From Bacteroidota bacterium (GTDB lineage: Bacteria; Bacteroidota; Bacteroidia; 2-12-FULL-35-15), in the NCBI GenBank assembly GCA_016722565.1, contig JADKIU010000007.1:124001-188000 (forward strand): a stretch of DNA of 64,000 nt, read 5' to 3'. Shown in pieces: positions 1 through 8,713 of the stretch. The notes under the pieces are model-generated. The model saw only the letters and a program-made list of their open reading frames with translations. It was not told the DNA's origin and made no database searches. Every line of letters begins with the position of its first letter. Position 1 is the stretch's first letter. Position numbers and translations under genes: made by a program.

Positions 1-201
1 ATAATTTGACAAAATGCTACCAGCAATTGAATTTTCTATGGCCATGACAGCATAATCTGCATGATTGTTTTTTACCAATTCACAACATTGACGGAATGTA
101 AAACATTCGATTGCTTCTACTTCTTGACCATAAAATTTTTGCGCTGCCAAATCATGATAGGAAGCTGCAGTACCGAAAATTGCTACTTTGAAATTACGCA
201 T
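1..201 (-). CDS. pheA: prephenate dehydratase, N-terminal part (runs off window)
   Basis: The first 67 codons are visible, starting at ATG 201 and leaving the window at base 1. The protein begins MRNFKVAIFGTAASYHDLAA and continues to AVMAIENSIAGS, the start of a prephenate dehydratase catalytic domain (periplasmic-binding-like fold; the ENS motif lines the substrate site). The enzyme converts prephenate to phenylpyruvate in the cytoplasm, the committed step to phenylalanine. There is no chorismate mutase domain in front. It is the first gene after a Phe/Tyr-rich leader peptide and an intrinsic terminator (230-374), which supports the assignment independently. The C-terminal ACT domain expected in this family lies outside the window. 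Confidence 0.88.
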   Translation of the reverse strand, partial: MRNFKVAIFGTAASYHDLAAQKFYGQEVEAIECFTFRQCCELVKNNHADYAVMAIENSIAGSILSNY

Positions 202-229
202 GTTGTTATTGTTTAATTTATTATTGAAT

Positions 230-268
230 AAAAAAAGGCGAGTCCCGATGTTATCGGGACTCGCCTTT
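230..268 (-). terminator. attenuator terminator in front of pheA
   Basis: Two 16-nt arms (234-249 and 253-268) are perfectly complementary around a 3-nt loop. On the minus strand the hairpin is followed directly by seven T. It ends about 29 bases before the pheA start, so it would stop transcription before pheA. A GTCCCG in its 5' arm is complementary to a CGGGAC in the upstream leader ORF (bases 317-322), so an antiterminator pairing is possible. Confidence 0.85.
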
Positions 269-293
269 GAGTAATTACTATGTTTATTAAAAT

Positions 294-374
294 TTACATA
301 CTACTTCCCAAGCGGTGTCCCGTATAAGAACCCGGATAAAATGGAAAGAAGAAATATAAATTATGTAGTGTCAT
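294..374 (-). CDS. pheA leader peptide (Phe/Tyr-rich, 26 aa)
   Basis: ATG 374 to TAA 294 encodes 26 residues containing the run LYFFFPFYPGSYTGH: four Phe and three Tyr within eleven residues. It starts about 19 bases after a consensus-like -7 box and ends about 26 bases before the terminator hairpin that precedes pheA. This is the classical layout of a ribosome-mediated attenuator: when charged tRNA-Phe is scarce the ribosome stalls on the Phe codons and the terminator fails to form. The C-terminal half (GSYTGHRLGSSM) overlaps the RNA that could pair with the terminator arm. The ORF and its composition are seen; the regulatory role is inferred from enterobacterial phe attenuators. Confidence 0.75.
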   Translation of the reverse strand: MTLHNLYFFFPFYPGSYTGHRLGSSM

Positions 375-392
375 TTTGTTTTTAATCTGCGA

Positions 393-425
393 CAAAGATA
401 ATGGAGAAAATAAATACTATCCAAA
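393..425 (-). promoter_or_regulatory. promoter of the pheA leader
   Basis: On the minus strand TTTG (422-425) is followed after 21 bases by TATCTTTG (393-400), an exact match to the Bacteroidota -7 consensus TAnnTTTG. The spacer is slightly longer than the usual 19-20. Transcription would start near 386, leaving a very short 5' leader before the peptide ORF. Confidence 0.6.
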
Positions 426-442
426 TTTATTTATAAAATAAA

Positions 443-1744
443 TTAACTTCTCACTATTTTAGATATCTTCAGAGCCATTTCCATTCTTATTTTATCATTG
501 CATAAATTTCCAATGCTACCTGCATGAGTATGATTTAATTCAAAGTCCGAATCAAAATCATTCTTTTCAATTGCATTTCCTATATTTCTATAGGCATCTC
601 TGAATGGAATTCCATTTAAGACTTGTTCATTCACAGCTTCAACACTATACAAAAAATTGTACTTATCATCTTTCAGAATACCTTCTCTAATTTGAATCTG
701 CCCCATCATGAATTCAGTCATTTCCAAACAGCTCTTCAGCTCACTTATAGCCGGAAATAAGCTTTCCTTTGTCAATTGCATATCACGGTGATAGCCAGAC
801 GGCAAATTAGTTGACAACATCGTTAATTCATTCGGCAAAGCTTGAATTTTATTGCATTTACCTCGAATCAGTTCAAACACATCGGGATTTTTTTTATGTG
901 GCATAATACTACTCCCCGTTGTCAATTCATCCGGAAAAGAAATAAAGGCAAAATTTTGATTCATATACAAACAAACATCATACGCCAATTTAGAAAGTGT
1001 TGCAGCAATAGATGACATTGCCATCGCAACAATCTTTTCCGTTTTCCCTCTTGTCATCTGCGCATACACCACATTATAATTCATCGTTTCAAAGGAAAGT
1101 AATTTCGTAGTCATTTCTCTATCCAAAGGAAATGAGGATCCATATCCTGCTCCAGAACCTAATGGATTTTTATTTGTCACATTGTAAGCCGCAAGAACCA
1201 ACTCCATGTCATCTACCAAACTTTCGGCATAAGCACCAAACCACAATCCGAATGAGGAAGGCATAGCAATTTGAAGATGTGTATAACCCGGAAGCAATGT
1301 ATTTTTATGCGCATCACTCAAGTCTATTAATAAATTAAATAATTTTAAAACAGAAGAACTGATCTCCTTCAGTTCGTAACGCAAATACAATTTAATATCG
1401 GTTAATACCTGATCATTCCGTGAACGGCCACTATGAATTTTCTTGCCGGTTTCTCCTAGCTTCATCGTCAACAACAATTCAATCTGAGAGTGAATATCCT
1501 CCACCCCATCTTGAATTCTAAAATTTCCTTTCCATATTTTGTCTAAAATGACAGCCAATTCTTTATGAATCGCATCCTTTTCATCTTTGCTAAGCAGGCC
1601 AATCGATTCAAGCATTTGCGCATGAGCAATGGAAGCTTTCACATCGAATTCAGCCATTACTAAATCTAATTGATTATCATTTCCAACAGTAAATTTTTCA
1701 ATCAACTCAGAAGTTGATTTGTTTTCTTTTTGCCACAATTTCAT
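443..1744 (-). CDS. argH: argininosuccinate lyase
   Basis: The 433-residue product cleaves argininosuccinate to arginine and fumarate, the last step of arginine synthesis. It is a member of the fumarase/aspartase superfamily. The three conserved regions are present: VEDIHSQIE near residue 81 and HSGRSRNDQ near 104, GYTHLQ near 153, and the superfamily signature GSSIMPHKKNPD near 280, which carries the catalytic Ser loop. Length is a little short of the usual 450-460 but nothing is missing internally. Its start overlaps the stop of argE by 4 bp, so it is the last gene of the arginine operon. I see no strong terminator between it and the pheA leader promoter, which begins within 20 bases of its stop. 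Confidence 0.95.
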   Translation of the reverse strand: MKLWQKENKSTSELIEKFTVGNDNQLDLVMAEFDVKASIAHAQMLESIGLLSKDEKDAIHKELAVILDKIWKGNFRIQDGVEDIHSQIELLLTMKLGETGKKIHSGRSRNDQVLTDIKLYLRYELKEISSSVLKLFNLLIDLSDAHKNTLLPGYTHLQIAMPSSFGLWFGAYAESLVDDMELVLAAYNVTNKNPLGSGAGYGSSFPLDREMTTKLLSFETMNYNVVYAQMTRGKTEKIVAMAMSSIAATLSKLAYDVCLYMNQNFAFISFPDELTTGSSIMPHKKNPDVFELIRGKCNKIQALPNELTMLSTNLPSGYHRDMQLTKESLFPAISELKSCLEMTEFMMGQIQIREGILKDDKYNFLYSVEAVNEQVLNGIPFRDAYRNIGNAIEKNDFDSDFELNHTHAGSIGNLCNDKIRMEMALKISKIVRS

Positions 1745-2838
1745 ATTATTTCAACTAGCATTTTAATATACAATTCTATTCCAGCTTCAATTTCATTCAA
1801 ATAAATGAATTCATCTGCGGTATGCGAACGAGCAGAATCTCCCGGACCTACTTTCAAACTTGGGAAATTCATCACTTCCTGATCTGAACTTGTAGGTGAT
1901 CCATACGTTTTTCTACCAAGACTAATTCCTGCTTTCACTATGGGATGATTCTTATCGATAAAAGAAGAGTTCAAACGCAATGAACGAGGCTTGACTTCAC
2001 AATCTACATGTTGCTGAATAATCGCTAAAACATCTTTGTTTGAATACACATCCGTTGTACGGATATCCACCGTAAACTCACAACAATCCGGAACCACATT
2101 ATGCTGTGTTCCTGAACGTATCATTGTTACCGACATTTTAACGGGCCCTAGTGTTTCTGAAACAACCGGAAATTGAAATGTACGAAACCAATTCATTATG
2201 TTTATTGCGTTGTAAATGGCATTTTCACCTTCTTCCCGAGCAGCATGACCGGATTTTCCTTTTACCAAACAATCAATTACCAACAATCCTTTTTCAGCAA
2301 TTGCCAACTGCATTTGTGTTGGTTCTCCGACAATTGCAAAATCAATTTTTCCAAGTTTCGGCAAAATAAGTTCCACACCATTCTTCCCCGAAATCTCTTC
2401 TTCACCTGTTGCAGCATATAGTAAATTATAGTTTAAATGCTCATAATCTTTGAAATACAAGAAAGTTGCAAGTAAACTTACCAAAGCACCACCGGCATCA
2501 TTACTTCCTAAACCAAACAATTTATCATCACGAATTGTCGAATTAAACGGATCAATAGAATAACCAGCATTCGGTAGTACCGTATCGTGGTGTGAGTTCA
2601 ACAGAATCGTAGGTTTTGTTTTATCAAAATATGAATTGTAACACCAGACATTATTCTGCTTTCTGAATGCTTGAATTCCCTTCGCCTGCATCCATTGCTC
2701 AATAAGGTCAGCCGTTCGATTTTCCTCCTTGCTAAACGATGGAATTACAATCAATTGTTTTAACAATTCGATTGCTTCAACTTTAAGTGCTGCAACTTTA
2801 ACTCTATCAAGCTGTGAGTGTTGTTCCAATGTATTCAT
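1741..2838 (-). CDS. argE: M20-family N-acyl-ornithine/citrulline deacetylase
   Basis: This M20 metallopeptidase removes the acyl group from the arginine intermediate. Zinc-site signatures are intact: NSHHDTV (metal His and catalytic Asp), GLGSNDAGG (bridging Asp), ATGEEEISG (catalytic Glu pair) and a C-terminal RSHTADEF His. Because the neighbouring carbamoyltransferase is the acylornithine type, the true substrate is probably N-acetyl- or N-succinyl-citrulline rather than N-acetylornithine; that is inference from pathway logic. I chose the internal ATG at 2838 (365 aa): the ATG at 2862 would add eight residues and lengthen the overlap with argB from 32 to 56 bp. The stop overlaps argH by 4 bp. 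Confidence 0.88.
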   Translation of the reverse strand: MNTLEQHSQLDRVKVAALKVEAIELLKQLIVIPSFSKEENRTADLIEQWMQAKGIQAFRKQNNVWCYNSYFDKTKPTILLNSHHDTVLPNAGYSIDPFNSTIRDDKLFGLGSNDAGGALVSLLATFLYFKDYEHLNYNLLYAATGEEEISGKNGVELILPKLGKIDFAIVGEPTQMQLAIAEKGLLVIDCLVKGKSGHAAREEGENAIYNAINIMNWFRTFQFPVVSETLGPVKMSVTMIRSGTQHNVVPDCCEFTVDIRTTDVYSNKDVLAIIQQHVDCEVKPRSLRLNSSFIDKNHPIVKAGISLGRKTYGSPTSSDQEVMNFPSLKVGPGDSARSHTADEFIYLNEIEAGIELYIKMLVEII

Positions 2839-3598
2839 TCGTAGTACAATTTTTAAGTTCATCTGAATGTGCGATCACAACCGACCTCACACCTTTTTGT
2901 ATTGCATCAAAAGCATTATCCATCTTAGGAATCATCCCTTTTGAAATAGTGCCATCCAATACCAGTTGTTTATATTTGGTTTTAGTAATTAGCTTCATAA
3001 CAGAATCTTCATCAGCAACATTTTCCAAAACACCTTTCTTTTCGAAAAAATAATTTAATTGAACTTCATAGGTCCCTGACAAAGCAATTGCCAAAGCAGA
3101 TGCAATCGTATCTGCATTTGTATTCAGTAATTGTCCATTTCCATCGTGACAAATTGCAGAGAAAACAGGAACAATGCGATTATCCAAAAACTGACTCAAT
3201 GCCTTTGAATTTACACCAGCCGTAAAAACATCTCCAACAAAGCCATAATCGATATCCAACACTTCCCGTTTCTTTGCGGAAATTAAATTTAAATCAGCGC
3301 CAGATAAGCCGATGGCATTACATTGCTTTGACTGAAGTAACGCGACAATCTGCTTATTAATCAATCCGGCATAAACCATGGTCGTAATCTTTAATGTCTC
3401 CGAATCTGTTATTCGTCTACCATTCACCATTGCCTGCGAAACGCCCAAACGTTTCGCCAATTCAGTTGCCAATTTTCCTCCTCCATGCACTAATATCTTT
3501 AACGCATCTATTTTAGCTAATTCCATTAAAAATTGCTCTAAGGCAATCGGATTATCAATTACGTTTCCTCCGATTTTAATAATGTATAATTTTTTCAT
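2807..3598 (-). CDS. argB: acetylglutamate kinase
   Basis: This amino-acid kinase (263 aa) phosphorylates N-acylglutamate on its gamma-carboxylate, the second step of arginine synthesis. The N-terminal IKIGGNVID (phosphate-binding Lys and glycines), LVHGGGKLATEL, and NTNADTIASALAIAL near the nucleotide site are all conserved. It lacks the N-terminal helix found in arginine-inhibited hexameric NAGKs, so it may not be strongly feedback inhibited; that is inference. It overlaps argF' upstream by 23 bp and argE downstream, so translation along the operon is likely coupled. Confidence 0.93.
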   Translation of the reverse strand: MKKLYIIKIGGNVIDNPIALEQFLMELAKIDALKILVHGGGKLATELAKRLGVSQAMVNGRRITDSETLKITTMVYAGLINKQIVALLQSKQCNAIGLSGADLNLISAKKREVLDIDYGFVGDVFTAGVNSKALSQFLDNRIVPVFSAICHDGNGQLLNTNADTIASALAIALSGTYEVQLNYFFEKKGVLENVADEDSVMKLITKTKYKQLVLDGTISKGMIPKMDNAFDAIQKGVRSVVIAHSDELKNCTTNEYIGTTLTA

Positions 3599-4574
3599 TT
3601 TCTAACAATTCATCTATTACAGTAAAATTATCGTCTAATAGTTTTTTTAACACAGCTTGTGCAGCATACACGCGGTTGCTCGCCTGTTCTAATACCAACG
3701 AATTTCTCCCATCCAATACTTCATCACTTAACTCCACATTTCTTCTTACCGGCAAACAGTGCATCACTTTGGCCATGTTTGTGGATTTAAGTTTTTCATT
3801 TGTAAGCATCCAATCGGAATTGGTAGATACTACTTTTCCATAATCCGAATAGCTCGACCAGTTTTTCACATATACAAAGTCGGCATCTCTTAAAGCCTCC
3901 TGCTGATTATAGTGGACAGTCGCACCTTTAGTAAACTCTTCACACAAGTCATAACCTTCAGGATGTGTAATCACAAATTCTACATCCGCTTCACACATCC
4001 ATTCACTAAAAGAATTCGCAACAGCTTGAGGCAAGGCTTTGATATGTGGAGCCCATGAAAGCACAACTTTCGGTTTTCGACTTTTATTCCAGTTCTCAGT
4101 AATCGTTATTAAATCGGATAGGCTTTGAAGTGGATGAAGTGTTGCACTTTCTAAACTAACTATTGGAACGTGGCAATGTTTCATGAATTTCAACAACACT
4201 TTCTCACCATAATCCTCCTGCTTGTTAATCAAAGATGGGAAACAGCGAATCCCAATTATATCACAATATTGACCTAATACTGCTGCTGCATCCTTCACAT
4301 GCTCAACACCTTGCCCGTTCATTATAGCTCCATCTTCCATCTCCAACGCCCAACCTTCTTTATCAATGTTCATGACTATCACATTCATTCCTAAATTCAT
4401 TGCTGCCTTTTGTGTACTCAAACGTGTACGCAAACTGGGATTCATAAAAATTAATCCTATTGTTTTATTTTTCCCTAATTGAGAAAAAGCATAGGGATTC
4501 TTTTTAATAATTAAAGCTTCATGCACCAAGTCATTTACATTTTTGACATCATGCACTGTTGTAAAGTATTTCAT
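3576..4574 (-). CDS. argF': N-acetyl/N-succinyl-ornithine carbamoyltransferase
   Basis: The 332-residue protein resembles the acylornithine carbamoyltransferases of Bacteroides and Xanthomonas more than ordinary ArgF. The carbamoyl-phosphate loop is PSLRTR (residues 46-51), the later signature is MHCLPVRRNVELSDEV, and HPLQSLSDLIT replaces the HPxQxLxDLxT of the wider family. It makes acyl-citrulline from acylornithine and carbamoyl phosphate. As I recall, substrate choice depends on one residue in an active-site loop: Pro in the B. fragilis succinyl enzyme, Glu in the Xanthomonas acetyl enzyme. Here the aligned residue in GQGVEH is Val90, so the acyl group cannot be read from sequence. It lies between argD and argB. 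Confidence 0.9.
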   Translation of the reverse strand: MKYFTTVHDVKNVNDLVHEALIIKKNPYAFSQLGKNKTIGLIFMNPSLRTRLSTQKAAMNLGMNVIVMNIDKEGWALEMEDGAIMNGQGVEHVKDAAAVLGQYCDIIGIRCFPSLINKQEDYGEKVLLKFMKHCHVPIVSLESATLHPLQSLSDLITITENWNKSRKPKVVLSWAPHIKALPQAVANSFSEWMCEADVEFVITHPEGYDLCEEFTKGATVHYNQQEALRDADFVYVKNWSSYSDYGKVVSTNSDWMLTNEKLKSTNMAKVMHCLPVRRNVELSDEVLDGRNSLVLEQASNRVYAAQAVLKKLLDDNFTVIDELLENEKIIHY

Positions 4575-4604
4575 GTGTTTTAATTTTTTAAGTACATGGC
4601 TATT

Positions 4605-5744
4605 TCATTTCACAAATTGTTTAGATAAAACTATTTTAAATGCATTTAAAAATTGATCCAAATCTTCTTTCTTGATTGCCAGTGATGGAAGAATTCTCAA
4701 GGTGTTTTTATCAGAAGATGAGCCGGTAAATATGTGATGTTTCAACAACAATTCATTTCTAATATCTGAACAAGGGAATTCCAATTCGATACCAATCATT
4801 AATCCCCAACCACGTACTTCCTTAATGCCTTCTAAAGATTTCAACTCATTGCTCAAATAGAAACCCATTTCAAGCACATTATCCAACAAATTTTCCTCTT
4901 TTATAACATCCAAAACAGCTATAGCAGCTGCACAAGCCAAATAATTTCCACCAAAAGTTGTTCCAAGCATTCCTAATTTCGGTTGTATATTTGGATGGAT
5001 TAATACTCCTGCAACCGGAAAACCATTACCCATACCCTTTGCCACAGTTATTAAATCGGGCTGTATTTCTGCATATTGATGCGCAAAGAATTTTCCTGAA
5101 CGACCATAACCGGATTGAATTTCGTCTACAATGAGCAATGCTCCGAATTTCTCGCATTCTGTTTTCAATTTTTTCAAGAACGAAACAGTCGGGATATTCA
5201 CTCCACCAACCCCTTGAATTCCTTCAACAATAACGGCACATACATCTTCATTCATCGCTTGTTCAAAAGCATTTTCATTGTTTAATGGAAGAAAAAGAAT
5301 ATTTTCTGTTTCATTTACCGGTGCACTAATTTTAGCATCGTCTGTAGATGCAACCGCCAAAGAAGTTCTTCCATGAAAACTTTTTCCAAAGGCAATTATC
5401 TTCTTCCTTCCGTTATGAAAAGAAGCCAATTTCAGAGCGTTTTCATTTGCTTCAGCACCACTATTGCACAAAAACAATTGGTAGTTCAAGTAACCTGATA
5501 TGGCTCCCAATTTTTCTGCAAGCTCCTCCTGCATTGTAATTTTAACAGAATTCGAATAAAAACCAATTGCATTCAACTGTTCTGTCAACTTTTTAACATA
5601 GTATGGATGAGTATGACCGATGGAAATAACAGCATGACCACCATACAAATCCAAATACTTTACACCTTTACTATTCCAGACAAATGAACCTTCCGCTTTT
5701 ATCGGTTCAATATCAAACAATGGATACACGTCAAATAATTTCAT
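4605..5744 (-). CDS. argD: acetylornithine aminotransferase
   Basis: This class-III PLP aminotransferase (379 aa) converts N-acylglutamate semialdehyde to N-acylornithine with glutamate as amino donor. Visible landmarks are CNSGAEANENALKLA (PLP phosphate region), FHGRTSLAVAS, VDEIQSGYGRSGKF with the PLP-ring Asp, and TVAKGMGNGFPVAGV with the Schiff-base Lys. Length is normal. The family is promiscuous, so succinylornithine could also be used. It lies between argC (11-bp gap) and argF' (30-bp gap). Confidence 0.93.
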   Translation of the reverse strand: MKLFDVYPLFDIEPIKAEGSFVWNSKGVKYLDLYGGHAVISIGHTHPYYVKKLTEQLNAIGFYSNSVKITMQEELAEKLGAISGYLNYQLFLCNSGAEANENALKLASFHNGRKKIIAFGKSFHGRTSLAVASTDDAKISAPVNETENILFLPLNNENAFEQAMNEDVCAVIVEGIQGVGGVNIPTVSFLKKLKTECEKFGALLIVDEIQSGYGRSGKFFAHQYAEIQPDLITVAKGMGNGFPVAGVLIHPNIQPKLGMLGTTFGGNYLACAAAIAVLDVIKEENLLDNVLEMGFYLSNELKSLEGIKEVRGWGLMIGIELEFPCSDIRNELLLKHHIFTGSSSDKNTLRILPSLAIKKEDLDQFLNAFKIVLSKQFVK

Positions 5745-5755
5745 TTTATAGATAT

Positions 5756-6721
5756 TTAAAAATAGTTTGCCTTCAATTTTAATCCTGTAGTCTCTTCCAA
5801 CCCAAACATCAGATTCATATTCTGAATTGCTTGTCCGGATGCCCCTTTCAATAAATTATCAATACATGCAGTTATCAAAACTTTATCATTGTGTTTTTCA
5901 AAATGCAACAAACATTTATTTGTGTTCACTACTTGCTTTAAATCAATCGCTTCATTCCAGATATGGACAAATGGATGTGTTTTGTAAAATTCAATAAACA
6001 TTTTTTTTATTTCTTCTAAACTCAATACATTAGAAGTATAGATGCTTGCAAATATTCCACGCGTGAAACTACCTCTCTGAGGAATAAAATGAAGATCCTT
6101 TTTATAATCAGGTTGCAGCTGTTGAATACTTTGTCCGATCTCAGCTAAATGTTGATGTTCAAAAGCTTTATAAACACTTAAATTGTTTTGCCTCCAACTA
6201 AAATGAGAGGTATGTCCAAACGCCTGTCCTGCTCCCGTTGAACCAGTAGTCGCTGAAATATGAATATCTTCTTTCAGTAAACCCTCATTTGCTAAAGGCA
6301 AGAGTGCTAATTGAATGCAAGTGGCAAAACAACCCGGATTAGCAATTCGTTTTGCTGATTGAATCGTTATTTTATTCAGTTCTGGCAAACCATATACAAA
6401 GTTTGACATTGCTAAACGATGATCTTGACTCAAATCAATGATTTTAGTTTCTGCATTAAGTGTATTCTCACTTAACCATACCTTTGCTTCACCATGTCCG
6501 AGACATAAAAACAAAACATCAATTAAACCGGTGATCCTTTCTGTAAAAACAAGATCTGTATCTCCCACTAAATCCGTATGCACCATTGCTACTGCTTTCC
6601 CTGAATTACTTTTACTATTCACAAAAACAATCTCTGCATTGGGATGATTCAACAAAACCCTTAACAATTCACCGCCAGTATATCCTGCACCACCAATTAT
6701 TCCAATTTTTATCTTTTTCAT
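5756..6721 (-). CDS. argC: N-acetyl-gamma-glutamyl-phosphate reductase
   Basis: The 321-residue reductase takes N-acylglutamyl phosphate to the semialdehyde with NADPH. It starts IGIIGGAGYTGGELLRVL (dinucleotide-binding loop), has the catalytic cysteine in ANPGCFATCIQLALLPL, and the conserved catalytic-histidine region HFIPQRGSFTRGI. The length fits the short ArgC subfamily. The ATG overlaps the argG stop by 4 bp. Confidence 0.94.
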   Translation of the reverse strand: MKKIKIGIIGGAGYTGGELLRVLLNHPNAEIVFVNSKSNSGKAVAMVHTDLVGDTDLVFTERITGLIDVLFLCLGHGEAKVWLSENTLNAETKIIDLSQDHRLAMSNFVYGLPELNKITIQSAKRIANPGCFATCIQLALLPLANEGLLKEDIHISATTGSTGAGQAFGHTSHFSWRQNNLSVYKAFEHQHLAEIGQSIQQLQPDYKKDLHFIPQRGSFTRGIFASIYTSNVLSLEEIKKMFIEFYKTHPFVHIWNEAIDLKQVVNTNKCLLHFEKHNDKVLITACIDNLLKGASGQAIQNMNLMFGLEETTGLKLKANYF

Positions 6722-7911
6722 TCTACTTTATTTACTTGATGGTAAATACTCATTTGATTACTCATAATCTTTGTAAAGCCCTTTACATCTTCACCCGTCC
6801 AAGTTGAATTCATTTCGCCATAACTTCCAAACTTAGTTGACATCAAATCATGTTTTGACTCAATTCCGATAATCGAAAACAAATACGGGCTTAATTTCAC
6901 AAACACTTTTCCGGACACATTTTTTTGAGTTGATTCAAAATAACTTTCCAAATCGCGCATCACAGGATCCAAAAACAAACCTTCATGCAGCCAGTTCCCA
7001 TACCACATTGCTTGTTGATCTTTGATAATTAATTGCAATTTTGTTAACGTATGTTTTTCTAATGCATGATGCGCTTTAATCGTAATCAAAGCTGCTGGCG
7101 CCTCAAAGCCAACTCTCCCTTTTATCCCGATAATGGTATCGCCCACATGAATATCTCTTCCTATTCCATAAGGAGAAGCCAACACTTCTAATGCCTTAAT
7201 TGCCTCAGTGGGATGTTGATAGACCACCCCATCAACTGACTTCAATTCTCCTTTCTCAAAAAGCAATTCCACATCTTTCACTGTTCGTTTGGTTGCAGGA
7301 CTAGGAAAGGCATCATCCGGAAGAGTAAGGTGCGAAGTCAATGTTTCCTTTCCTCCCACAGAAGTCCCCCAAATTCCTTTATTGATACTATACTTTGCTT
7401 TTTCAGCATTGATGTAAACTCCATTGGCTTTCAAAAAGGAAATCTCTTCCTCACGTGAAAGTTTATTATCGCGAATAGGAGTAATTACTTTTATTTCAGG
7501 AATCAAAATGTTAAAAATTGCATCAAATCTCACTTGATCGTTTCCTGCGCCTGTACTGCCGTGTGCAACAAAATTCGCTTGAATAGCTTTTGCATAATTT
7601 GCAATTGCGGTTGCTTGCGAAATACGTTCAGCACTTACGGAAAGCGGGTAAGTATTATTCTTTAACACATTCCCAAAAACCAAATATTTAATCACTTTTT
7701 CGTAATAATTTTTTGTTTCATCAATCGCCAAAAAAGAGGAAACGCCTAATCCAAGTGCCTTTCTTTCTATTTCCAACAATTCATCTTTGCTAAATCCACC
7801 TGTGTTTACAAGCACAGCATGAACTTCAAGATCCAACTCTTTTGATAAATAAATGGCGCAATAAGAGGTATCCAATCCACCACTAAATGCTAATACAACT
7901 TTCTTTTTCAT
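6718..7911 (-). CDS. argG: argininosuccinate synthase
   Basis: This enzyme condenses citrulline with aspartate using ATP. The 397-residue product has the P-loop pyrophosphatase motif VLAFSGGLDTSYCAIYL at its N-terminus, HGSTGAGNDQVRFD in the middle, and IWGTSVGG in the citrulline/aspartate-binding part. It is the second gene of the operon, 4 bp after the acetyltransferase gene. Confidence 0.95.
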   Translation of the reverse strand: MKKKVVLAFSGGLDTSYCAIYLSKELDLEVHAVLVNTGGFSKDELLEIERKALGLGVSSFLAIDETKNYYEKVIKYLVFGNVLKNNTYPLSVSAERISQATAIANYAKAIQANFVAHGSTGAGNDQVRFDAIFNILIPEIKVITPIRDNKLSREEEISFLKANGVYINAEKAKYSINKGIWGTSVGGKETLTSHLTLPDDAFPSPATKRTVKDVELLFEKGELKSVDGVVYQHPTEAIKALEVLASPYGIGRDIHVGDTIIGIKGRVGFEAPAALITIKAHHALEKHTLTKLQLIIKDQQAMWYGNWLHEGLFLDPVMRDLESYFESTQKNVSGKVFVKLSPYLFSIIGIESKHDLMSTKFGSYGEMNSTWTGEDVKGFTKIMSNQMSIYHQVNKVE

Positions 7912-7915
7912 ATTT

Positions 7916-8590
7916 CTAAAATGTTAATACCGATTTGACAATTTGTTTCATGGATTGTTTTTTAAAAAACTTAAACAGCTTCTGTTGTTTGAGTCGCATG
8001 AAACGTTCATACAATTTTGAATTTTTTGTAAAATCCCACTTACTTTTACTTTCCATAGGATTATACAGCATAGCCGTACACATGCAATTTTTACGTTCCT
8101 TACTTTTCAAAATTTCAAAATTTACACAACTCTGACAGCCTTTCCAAAATGCATCATCTTGTGTTAACTCTGAATAGGTTACTGGTTCATAGCCCAACTC
8201 TGAATTAATTTTCATTACCGCCAATCCTGTTGTCAATCCAAATATTTTTGCATTGGGGTATTTTTTTCGAGACAATTCAAAAATTTTCTTTTTGATTTCA
8301 CGCGCCAAGCCACTTTTCCGAAACTCGGGTGCAACAATTAATCCTGAGTTGGCAACATAATTTCCATGGCTCCAGGTTTCGATGTAGCAGAATCCTGCCC
8401 ACATTCCTGAATTGGAAAAAGCAATCACAGCCTTCCCTTCTAACATTTTTTGAGTGATATAATCTGGAGTACGTTTTGCAATGCCTGTTCCACGGGCTTT
8501 TGCAGACGCTTCCATTTCATCACAAATAATTTGAGCATACGATGTATGTTGCGCATTGGCAACAAGCACCTGTGCTACTGATTTTTCCAT
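7916..8590 (-). CDS. GNAT-family acyltransferase, probable N-acylglutamate synthase
   Basis: First gene of the arginine operon (224 aa). The GNAT acyl-CoA loop is visible as APEFRKSGLAREIKKKIFEL near residues 88-108. The C-terminal third has four cysteines (GCQSCVNFEIL, RKNCMCTAM) and then a basic tail. No argA or argJ is visible elsewhere in the operon, and the pathway needs an enzyme that acylates glutamate. A GNAT protein in first position is therefore the natural candidate, and a comparable protein has, as I recall, been assigned N-succinylglutamate synthase activity in Bacteroides. Family membership is seen; the exact reaction and acyl donor are inferred. The start follows a long leader with a peptide ORF and hairpin. 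Confidence 0.75.
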   Translation of the reverse strand: MEKSVAQVLVANAQHTSYAQIICDEMEASAKARGTGIAKRTPDYITQKMLEGKAVIAFSNSGMWAGFCYIETWSHGNYVANSGLIVAPEFRKSGLAREIKKKIFELSRKKYPNAKIFGLTTGLAVMKINSELGYEPVTYSELTQDDAFWKGCQSCVNFEILKSKERKNCMCTAMLYNPMESKSKWDFTKNSKLYERFMRLKQQKLFKFFKKQSMKQIVKSVLTF

Positions 8591-8671
8591 CAGTAAAAAA
8601 TTAAGAATGAAACATAGAGCAAATCGCTACATAGTAAAACGAAGCGCTCGAAATTTTAAATAAAGTTTTTG

Positions 8672-8696
8672 AAAAATGACCTCTACGTAAGAGGTC
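8672..8696 (-). terminator. candidate attenuator hairpin in the arginine operon leader
   Basis: On the minus strand GACCTCT (8690-8696) and AGAGGTC (8678-8684) form a 7-bp stem with a 5-nt loop, followed by A then five T. It lies 17 bases after the stop of the leader ORF and about 80 bases before the first structural gene. The T tract is short, so termination would be partial. A CGAGA inside the last Arg codons of the leader can pair with a TCTCG at the foot of this stem. Confidence 0.55.
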
Positions 8697-8713
8697 GAGA
8701 TAGATTGTACGAC

